Of a stretch of DNA of 64,000 nt, positions 56,573 through 64,000 are shown piece after piece (position 1 is the first letter of the stretch; each line of letters starts with the position of its first letter). A model generated the notes under the pieces. That model was not told where the DNA came from. It did no database searches and saw only the letters and a list, made by a program, of their open reading frames with translations. Source of the DNA: Ischnura elegans (lineage: Eukaryota > Arthropoda > Insecta > Odonata > Coenagrionidae); assembly GCF_921293095.1 (NCBI RefSeq), contig NC_060259.1, forward strand, positions 5,456,001 through 5,520,000, in the 5' to 3' direction. The translations under genes were made by a program, and so were the position numbers.

Positions 56573-57186
56573 GATGCACAAAGGTTAAGGAAAGACTTCG
56601 CTGTTTCACAAAATAAAACATATTTGCGACCGGTTTCGATACAGCGTATCATCATCTGGCAATTACAAGTATCAGTACATAGAATTTATACCCTTGAAGG
56701 CGTTAGAGGGGCGGTAGAGTGGAGGTAGAGAAAGGGGGGAACTTCGGAGTACCTACTATTGGATGCAATTAGTTTGATTCTGTTTAGCTCCTTCATCCTG
56801 TTGTGTTTCGAGAATGGAATCAATCATAGTCTGTGAAGATTACAATGTATTGCTGATAGTTTGTGAGAGCCACTGTGGTGTCGCCACTTCTCTCACAAAC
56901 TATCAGCAATACATTGTAATCTTCACAGACTATGATTGATTCCATTGCCGAATTACAACAGGATGAAGGAGCTAAACAGAATCAAACTAATTGCATCCAA
57001 TAGTAGGTACTCCGAGGTTCCCCCCTTTCTCTACCTCCACTCTACCGCCCCTCTAACGCCTTCAAGGGTATAAATTCTATGTACTGATACTTGTAATTGC
57101 CAGATGATGATACGCTGTATCGAAACCGGTCGCAAATATATTTTATTTTGTGAAACAGCGAAGTCTTTTCTTAACCTTTGTGCATC
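56573..57186. repeat. 614-bp foldback inside the pogo-type element
   Basis: The left arm beginning GATGCACAAAGGTTAAGG is mirrored almost exactly by the right arm ending CCTTTGTGCATC, about 300 bp each. The loop near 56877-56895 is short. Differences are few: GAAAGAC against TCTTTTC near the outer end, and TGTTTCGAG against GCCGAATTA in the arm centre. It carries CCGGTTTCGA in each arm. It lies between the transposase start and the element's 5' end, probably in an intron or 5' leader. Confidence 0.9.
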
Positions 57187-57801
57187 AGAAAGGGGAAAAA
57201 TTTATTTCCAGAACATTCAACTAGGTATAAAAATGCTGAGTTAATGATTGAAAGCCAATAAAACTTTAGCAATGCTGTTCCTTTAGTTCATTAAATGGCA
57301 TAATAACAATTACTTAAATAAATAGTAGCTACATTGTAATTAGGCACATATTTTTTAGGTTAATTGAAACGATGTCTGGTCCAAATATGGGCTACTCCGG
57401 AGAGGTAGCCCGGTTTTAGACCAAACCACATTTTACAAAATAATCACGGCGGCCATTACCGGTATGACGTAGAAGGATGAACGAAGCATTGAAACCGTTC
57501 ACCAACTCAACGTAAACACAACCCTGCTGCCAAATATCATTTATAGCTTACTGGCTAATGGTAAAAAAATTTATTGTACATACCTGCTAAAAGTTTGATG
57601 GTAGAAAAACACGACAATCGACGATTTTTTACGCACAGCTTCTGAGCACGTTGACTAATGGCCGCCAACTCTTCGTTGCTGTTCAGCGGGACCTAGGGGA
57701 CCTAGGTCATGCCATTCCCGACAGGGTGCGACACCCTGATGCTTCACAACAGAGACTAGCCCGTATTTAGACCCTAGCCTGAATTTGGACCTTCTCCTCT
57801 A

Positions 57802-58237
57802 TTAAAAGGAAGTGGTAATTAAACATACTCTTTAATTATTGGTTCACGCATGTACAAAGTAAGAAGTGGCAAGCATGCACAAGCAAGTGATATCTCTACT
57901 TTCCCTTCATAGCTTCATTGTATTCTTGGGGTTTGTGAACTAATTTACAAATCAAAAACATTGCTGATATTGACAATTCAAATGATGTTGAAACTATAGT
58001 TTCAACCTTTATATACCTTCCTTCTGTTTATACCTTCATTTTGTGATACCATATTTGAACTAACTGCGGCTAAAAGTAGAAAAGAAAGAGGACTTTTTAG
58101 TAATTAATTAAGAAGTACCTAATTGCTATTTTCATTGTTAAAGCTCTATTTGTTTACTTCTTTGAGAGAGTACTTCAATGTTATATTAAAATGTGAAATG
58201 ATGCAAATTTTTTGTTTGAAACCAAAATCATTGACCA
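57802..58237. other. Unassigned AT-rich sequence
   Basis: Nothing recognised; no open frame with a motif. Confidence 0.4.
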
Positions 58238-59031
58238 CCCTGATAAAAATAAACTCCTCCATTAAGGAGAGGTTTACCCTCCATTGAGGGTACAGGAAGG
58301 ATAGGTGTACCCTTCCTGTACCCTTCAGCAAGGGTACACGAAGGGTATTTTAGAACATTGGTGGGTACGCTCTCTCCTTCCTGGAGGGTACGGGAAGGGT
58401 TAGGCCAGCCTCGATGAAGGGTACAGGAAGGATAAGTGTACCCTTCCTGTACCCTTCAGCAAGGGTACACGAAGGGTATTTTAGAACATTGGTGGGTACG
58501 CCCTCTCCTTCCTGGAGGGTACGGGAAGGGTTTGGCCAGCCTCAATGAAGGGTACAGGAAGGGTAGGATAAAATAAAAACTAAAAATCCATAAATTAACA
58601 TAAAAATTTAAAAAATCGCTAATAAACTAAATTAAACGAATGGGGATGAGTTGCAACAGTGATTTCTAAAGTTATAGGGCATAAAAAAATTAGCCTTCAC
58701 GTGGTCTTGAACCCAGGACCTACATATTACAGTATCACGAACTTGATATTTAACAACCTCGGCCATCGAGGTACTTGATAGTAGTAGTTTCTCAACGGAA
58801 CTTATATACAAAATCTTAAGATGAGAATCGCACCCGGGCCTATGTGGAAGAAAGCTGTGACTTTTTTCTACCACACCTATTTCGTTTCAGAAAATAAGAT
58901 CGGCATTCTAATACTGAACATCACTCTAGCGATGTCTCATTGTCAGCCACACAAATAGGTTACATCCTAAAACGTGAATGGAAGAACTTCTAAATGAGCT
59001 TTTTTCACACAATTACAGAAACTATTGTGTA
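58238..59031 (-). mobile_element. Compound repeat, inverted copy of 15498-16284
   Basis: It starts CCCTGATAAAAATAAACTCC and runs through two TACCCTTC units, an AT-rich spacer and the tRNA-like head, then matches 15550-15740 in reverse. It differs from its partner at scattered bases and in the spacer. An hAT-like MITE at 59032 interrupts or borders it, as it does in the partner. Confidence 0.75.
58692..58774 (-). ncRNA. tRNA-derived, SINE-like head (inverted copy)
   Basis: On the minus strand it has the same B-box-like GGGTTCAAGACC and A-box-like GGCCGAGGTTGTTAAAT as 15758-15840. The GCCGAGG form is slightly closer to a real tRNA D-arm. No folded acceptor stem was found. Confidence 0.5.
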
Positions 59032-59300
59032 CAGTGGCGTAGTCAGGAATTTCGTTTGGGGGGGGGGGGTCCAAAACCAGGTGGGAAAAGTTTTGAAAAA
59101 CAGAATAGTAAGTATTGGAATTCAACTTATTCAAACACTTTTCATAATCGAAAAAAAACTTCAATAGTCAAAGAAATATTTTTTAAATTCTTCATTTTTT
59201 TAATATTTTGATTTCTATTATGAAGGAAAATGATTGTTTTTATACTTCGGAGGGGCGGAGGGTCCGAACCCTCCGGACCCCACCCCTGGATACGCCACTG
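59032..59300. mobile_element. hAT-like MITE
   Basis: CAGTGGCGTAGTCAGG at the left is mirrored by GGATACGCCACTG at the right, with a run of twelve G at about 59059. Flanks are ATTGTGTA and AATATGTA, six of eight bases alike, consistent with an old 8-bp duplication. It is the same family as 15274-15497 and close to 5057-5323. Confidence 0.75.
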
Positions 59301-59343
59301 AATATGTATATTATTGTTTTCCTTAAGGAAATTTTAAAGATTA

Positions 59344-59876
59344 CCCAGATAGCAATGCAAGCTGGAATCAAGCTTGATTCAAGCTTGACTGATCAAGGCT
59401 GCAAGCTTGCTGCAACCTGGAAAAAACAAGCCTGTTAGCTTGATTCAAGCTTGAATCAAGCTAACTAGTCTCCACCAGTCAAGGTTGTTGCAAGCTTGAA
59501 AAAACAAGCCTGAATCAAGGGTATGACACCTTCCCACATAGCAATGCAAGCTGGTAATAAAAGGTGGTATAACACTGTGTGCTCTTGCTAGCCACAGGTG
59601 AGTGAGTTAGTGTTATATATGAGTGGTGAGTTGTAAGTGAGTTTTGTGAGTGACTGAGCTTTCTGACCAGAAAATATTTCAACCTTGACACGACAAGGGA
59701 AAATCAAGTTTGGCAGCTTGACATACGCTGGACTCAGGCTTGAAACATTCAACCTTTGCATGACAAGGGAAAATCAAGTTTGGCAGCTTGACATAGGCTG
59801 GACTCAGGCTTGAAAAATTCAACCTTGAAATGGCAAGGAAAAATCAAGCTTGACATAAGCTAACATGCTATGTGGG
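59344..59876. mobile_element. CCCAGATAGCA element with CAAGCTTGA words
   Basis: CCCAGATAGCAATGCAAGC at the left and GCTAACATGCTATGTGGG at the right are imperfect terminal repeats. TA flanks both ends (59342-59343, 59877-59878). The interior is largely reiterated CAAGCTTG, AATCAAGCTT and GACAAGG words, with an internal terminus-like CCCACATAGCAATGCAAGC at 59536 suggesting a duplicated end. It is non-coding. A one-ended relative lies at 62603. Confidence 0.8.
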
Positions 59877-60011
59877 TAGTTGTGTAGCCCGTCTATATTT
59901 GCTTTCAAAGACTGCTTACGTTCTTGTACGGAACTCAATACTCATTAGCAGGTGAAAGTAGCTAAGGAGAGTCTTTCAGGATATGTTTTCTTCAGTTACA
60001 AATGCTAAGTC

Positions 60012-60701
60012 CCAAGGAAGGGTACACGAAGGATTTTTCTCTCCTTCCCTTACCCTTAATGGTGGGTAGAGGAAGGGTACACGGATGGTTAGGGAAGGAG
60101 TTCCAAGGAAGGGTACACGAAGGATTTTTCTCTCCTTCCCTTACCCTTAATGGTGGGTAGAGGAAGGGTACACGGATGGTAAGGGAAGGAGTTCCAAGGA
60201 AGGGTACACGAAGGATTTTTCTCTCCTTCCCTTACCCTTAATGGTGGGTAGAGGAAGGGTACACGGATGGTTAGGGAAGGAGTTCCAAGGAAGAGTACAC
60301 GAAGGATTTTTCTCTCCTTCCCTTACCGTTAATGGTGGGTAGAGGAAGGGTACACGGATGGTAAGGGAAGGAGTTCCAAGGAAGGGTGCACGAAGGATTT
60401 TTCTCTCCTTCCCTTACCCTTAATGGTGGGTAGAGGAAGGGTACACGGATGGTTAGGGAAGGAGTTCCAAGGAAGGGTACACGAAGGATTTTTCTCTCCT
60501 TCCCTTACCGTTAATGGTGGGTAGAGGAAGGGTACACGGATGGTAAGGGAAGGAGTTCCAAGGAAGGGTACACGAAGGATTTTTCTCTCCTTCCCTTACC
60601 CTTAATGGTGGGTAGGGCGTGGGTTGTGCAAGGGTAACTACCCACCATGAAGGATGCCACCCTTCCTGTACCCACCATGGTGGAGTTTATTTTTGTCAGG
60701 G
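60012..60701. repeat. 91-bp satellite array, seven units, with CCCTGAC terminus
   Basis: The word CCAAGGAAGGGTACACGAAGG starts units at 60012, 60103, 60194, 60285, 60376, 60467 and 60558, an exact 91-bp period. Units alternate between ATGGTTAGGG and ATGGTAAGGG, so the recent amplification unit was a 182-bp dimer. After the last unit a CCACCATGGTGG hairpin precedes GGAGTTTATTTTTGTCAGGG, matching the terminus at 16284 and 58238. Confidence 0.9.
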
Positions 60702-61612
60702 CAGTGGTTTCTCGATAGTTTTCCTTGGAAAAATCACCTGTGTGTAATTCATGTTTGGCATAGTTGAAGGCTGGATGAATCCAAGGTCTCGTTTCCTGGA
60801 GAGGTTTAGTGTTTTTTGAAGACTACATGCAGTCTTAGGAGCTGGAGATATTGAGCATGTCTTTATTTGTGTTTTTATTCATGTCATAAGCACCTATTAG
60901 CATGAGTCATGGACTTCTAAAATCTCTTGTAGTTTGTCTGTTTCTATTATGCCTCATTTTAGTGTCTTTAGGTGGTGTAAGTCATTTCTTTCTTATCTTC
61001 CATACATGTCACCTGGACTTGGTATTTTGCTGAGATATGACCACATGTATTTATTTTTTAATGGCATATTTGTTAACATTCTCATTCATCTATTATATTT
61101 TGAGAAATCAGCACATTTGTTGTAAAATAAGCATGCAGTCTTTGCTAATACTTATCATCTATAAATAAGGTAGCTTCTCAAATTGACAAGTTTTCTCGAA
61201 TGTAAGATTAAACTATCTATTGCAAGTTCTTTTATTTCACATTGCCTTTGTTTATATGCTGACAATTTTTCAGTTATACCATTTTTCATTACTTCCATAG
61301 CATCCAAAGTGCTACTTTACATTGAAAAAGTGTTTTCAAAACACTACCGGAGTAATTAAATGGAGTCACTGGTTGCTCTTATGTTAAGCTGTTTTGGTGG
61401 CTCATGACTGTGTCGGATTTGAGAACCACTGTCGTGTTTGCTAAAGTCATTCTGACACTTTGAAATTCAGTATCGTTTCTTGATTAATATACTTTGGATG
61501 CCATTATAATTATGCTTCTATTGCATTAAACTTGAGTGTCTTATTCAATAATGTGCATAAATGTTTCTTCATATCTGGGCTCATCATCTTGTTGCATCAT
61601 TTAGACCCCAGT
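60702..61612. other. Unassigned AT-rich sequence
   Basis: Nothing recognised. The open stretch at 60934-61125 has no motif. Confidence 0.4.
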
Positions 61613-62066
61613 GAAAATTTTGTATACAATTGTATACAATTTTATACAGGATTTCCTGTATACACCTGTACACAATTGTATACAAAATGTGTACATTGTA
61701 TACAAATTTGGCTTCATACAATTGTATACAGTGTATACAATTTACACATTTTCATACACTGTATACAATTGTATGAAATGTATACAATTGTATGAAATGT
61801 ATACAATTGTATGAAATGTATACAATTGCATGAAATGTATACAATTGTATGAAATGTATACAATTTTATGAAATGTATACAATTGCATGAAATGTATACA
61901 ACTGTATACATTTCATACAATTGTATACAGTGTATGAAAATGTGTAAATTGTATACACTGTATACAATTGTATGAAGCCAAATTTGTATACAATGTACAC
62001 ATTTTGTATACAATTGTGTACAGGTGTATACAGGAAATCCTGTATAAAATTGTATACAAAATTTTC
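61613..62066. repeat. ~450-bp hairpin built of TGTATACAATTGTATACA words
   Basis: The outer arms (61613-61790 and 61893-62066) are complementary almost throughout. They include unique phrases such as AAATTTGGCTTCATACAATT and CAGGTGTATACAGGAAATCC. The centre is an array of seven or eight 19-bp units, GAAATGTATACAATTGTAT. One outer GTATACAATT unit is missing on the right. Apparent proteins rich in Tyr-Ile-Val-Cys in every frame are word translations. Confidence 0.9.
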
Positions 62067-62602
62067 GTCACGCGAAGATTTTTTGAAATGTACACAATTG
62101 TATGAAATGTATACAATTGTATAACATGTATACAATTGTATAAAATGGATATAATAAGGTGATTTCCTAATATTTTTATCACCTGAATCAAAACATTATT
62201 ACTTCTGGAGTACGTAGTTCACGCTTTTTGTTGATAACCATTTTTCGCGATTAAATGAAAAGGGAAAATTTTCAAGCGCTCGAAAGTGCGAGGGGTAAGT
62301 GTGAATGCCAGGAAAAACTTCGCGTGACGTCGTTCTGCTTCCCGCTGCCGCAAGTTGTGAATTAGAATTATAATACAAGTTATTGTTGTGAACTTTACCT
62401 TCCTGTGTGTGAACAATGTTAACTGATGGACTATTCAGTGAGCTGGCAAATAGATGACTCTTTTGAGTTCTTAATTTGTGTTCCCATTGATAATTGGTGC
62501 TAACTTTACCTTCTTGTTGGTGGACAATATTAGTTCATCAACTCTTCAGTGATCTGGCAATTGAAATATTGTTCTGAGTTCTTTATGTGTGTTAAAATTG
62601 AT

Positions 62603-62710
62603 CCCAGATAGCATGCTAATCTTGCTGCAAGCTTGTCACGACAAAGTTGCAAGTTTGTACCAAGCTTGTCATGACAAGCCTGCAAGCTTGAATCAAACCT
62701 CCTAGTTACG
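62603..62710. mobile_element. One-ended CCCAGATAGCA element fragment
   Basis: CCCAGATAGCATGCTAATC is followed by GCAAGCTTGTCACGACAA words like those at 59344-59876. No opposite terminus was found. Confidence 0.6.
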
Positions 62711-63575
62711 CTTTTTCAAACGTGCAGCAAACTTGTCACATCACACCTGCTGAAAATGTGTAGTGTCACACCTGCTAGATACTAGGAAAACTAGTTCCAC
62801 ACCTACCATTTCTGTAGTGACACTTGCTGAGGAAAAACTGGCTTAAAATTTCTGCTAAATAAAATGCTCTCCTAAATAATGATCAATTTACAACAACAAA
62901 ATTGAAAATTTTCCACTCTATCAATTGTTAGTCATTTCACATGCACAGAATTTGGGAGCTAAATTTATTCAATAAAATGGGCAACAAATAAATGCTGAAG
63001 AATTTATTTTTCTCATTAATTATGTACATGCTGAGGCAGCGGTGGAGTCATCGATAGTTAATCATTATTAATGAAGTGAGTGAAATACTTACAAACTGAA
63101 TAGGAAACATCAAAGACAGAAACACTTTTAAAAATTTATGACCCCCTAGGCCACACATGGTAATAACTAAAATAAAAAAATCTTCGAAAGGTAAAAACAT
63201 ATTGCTCGAATTTTATCAAAACATTCACAAGTATGCTGATTGGCTTTGAGGATGTAAAATTAAAACTTCATTCTTTTGAATTCTTGTTTAGTTATGGGAG
63301 TACAAGGTGGTGCATGGAACTTACATGGTTACATACTTATAGATCGTTACTGATGAACTTATTAAGCAAAATTATTGTCCTCATCAGCCTGATCCTCGGT
63401 CTGTTTATTCTGCCAATCCCTGAAGAGAAAATAGTAATTACTCCTTGTGAAATGATATATCATGTATCATGGAACATTATAGTGTATACCTATTGTAAGA
63501 GGGAATGGAAAATATGAAGAAAATGTCTGGGATGATCGAATTAGTGTGGCAGAGAAATGAGAAGCGACTACTTAC
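62711..63575. other. Unassigned sequence
   Basis: No gene recognised. ACACCTGCT words repeat three times near 62745-62800. Confidence 0.35.
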
Positions 63576-63939
63576 TTTCTTATTTTCCCGACCTCAGCCT
63601 GGTTGAGCCAATTACTCAGACACCCTTCCAGCTCCACATCTGATGCATCACGGTAGACCCTTCTGCATACACCTATGAAATTATACAAAACATAGTTAAT
63701 GTCACTTATTGTAATATGTTAGAAGTTCATTTCAATGATCAATTATTATAATAATCTTAGAATATCTTATTGGATGCACTCACGAAAAGTAACAGGACAC
63801 ACTGGAGTGCTATAAAATGATTTCTTAACCGAATTCTTCTTAAGTTTGCCTGTAAGGGCTTACAGCTCTGGTACATTGTCATCCTAAGACGACACAACAT
63901 ATTTTGTAGAAATTCATTCTCATTCATTTCTTCTACCAA
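63576..63939 (-). other. Possible pair of exons of an unidentified minus-strand gene
   Basis: On the minus strand, 63939-63784 is open for 52 codons (LVEEMNENEFLQNML...), between an acceptor-like TTTGGTAGCAG and a donor-like GTGAGT. A second stretch, 63672-63576, lies between TTTCATAG and GTAAGTAG. In its most protein-like frame it reads VCRRVYRDASDVELEGCL, then SNWLNQAEV. The phases of these two frames do not match, and the phase-matching frame ends after 18 codons. No family is recognised. Confidence 0.2.
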
Positions 63940-64000
63940 CTGCTACCAAACATTGCATCTAGAGATATAAAAAATACCAGATCAATGAAGAGTTAACAGC

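Larger units (their letters stand above)
54219..57799 (-). mobile_element. Complete pogo-type DNA transposon
   Basis: GAGGAGAAGGTCCAAAT at 54219 is mirrored at 57783-57799, and TA flanks both ends (54217-54218, 57800-57801), as expected for the Tc1/mariner/pogo supergroup. The ~14-bp word CCAAATATGGGCTA recurs subterminally at 54229, 54424 and 57386, and inverted near 57405, 57760 and 57775. These are likely transposase-binding sites. The interior holds one intact transposase gene on the minus strand and a 614-bp foldback upstream of its start. Confidence 0.9.

Noticed and set aside
60012-60650. CRISPR-like regular array
   Set aside because: Units are contiguous 91-bp repeats without unique spacers, in a eukaryotic setting.
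61532-62191. Several overlapping Tyr/Ile/Val/Cys-rich open frames
   Set aside because: They are translations of TGTATACAATT words in multiple frames and on both strands.

Overview
The window looks like arthropod, most probably insect, nuclear DNA. It is AT-rich and intron-bearing, and it holds several THAP zinc-finger exons, a pogo-type transposase, Ty3/gypsy fragments, hAT-like MITEs and many foldback or minisatellite elements. I found no host gene I would defend; one weak pair of exon-like stretches lies at 63.6-63.9 kb. The species cannot be read from the sequence. Almost everything that can be explained is mobile DNA, nested in layers and present in both orientations, as in a heterochromatic transposon graveyard or a piRNA-cluster-like region.

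Layout. 1-2044: edge-truncated copy of a TIR element whose longer copy lies inverted at 45743-50202. 3.2-5.3 kb: iterated-motif repeat, a palindrome, a decayed ORF and an hAT-like MITE with a perfect 8-bp target duplication. 6.9-15.3 kb: array of a THAP-carrying element (TIR CCCAGACGGCACAG) with a nearly perfect 2558-bp tandem period. 15.3-17.9 kb: compound repeat with a tRNA-like head, minisatellites and a broken gag-protease ORF. 19.9-30.2 kb: four copies of a ~2-kb element (TIR CCCTATTGGAAATTTC), one of which has received a perfect 120-bp palindrome, plus a lone THAP exon and small repeats. 32.7-43.9 kb: a Ty3/gypsy pol remnant split by three independent insertions, one carrying a further insertion. 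44.3-50.6 kb: a four-level nest, a Harbinger-like TIR element holding the 45743 element, which holds a THAP element with AT target duplication, which holds a fragment of the 45743 family. 52.7-53.8 kb: a two-exon THAP pseudogene. 54.2-57.8 kb: a complete pogo-type transposon with an intact 660-residue transposase. 58.2-62.7 kb: inverted copy of the 15-kb compound repeat, an HindIII-word element, a 91-bp satellite and a 450-bp hairpin.

The only protein that looks functional is the pogo transposase. The other families are short, lesioned or non-coding and probably depended on transposases supplied from elsewhere. The best leads are insertions whose empty sites can be read from paralogous copies within the window (20767-20886 and 47662-49930), and a recurring design in which CCC-ended elements carry arrays of short palindromic words.
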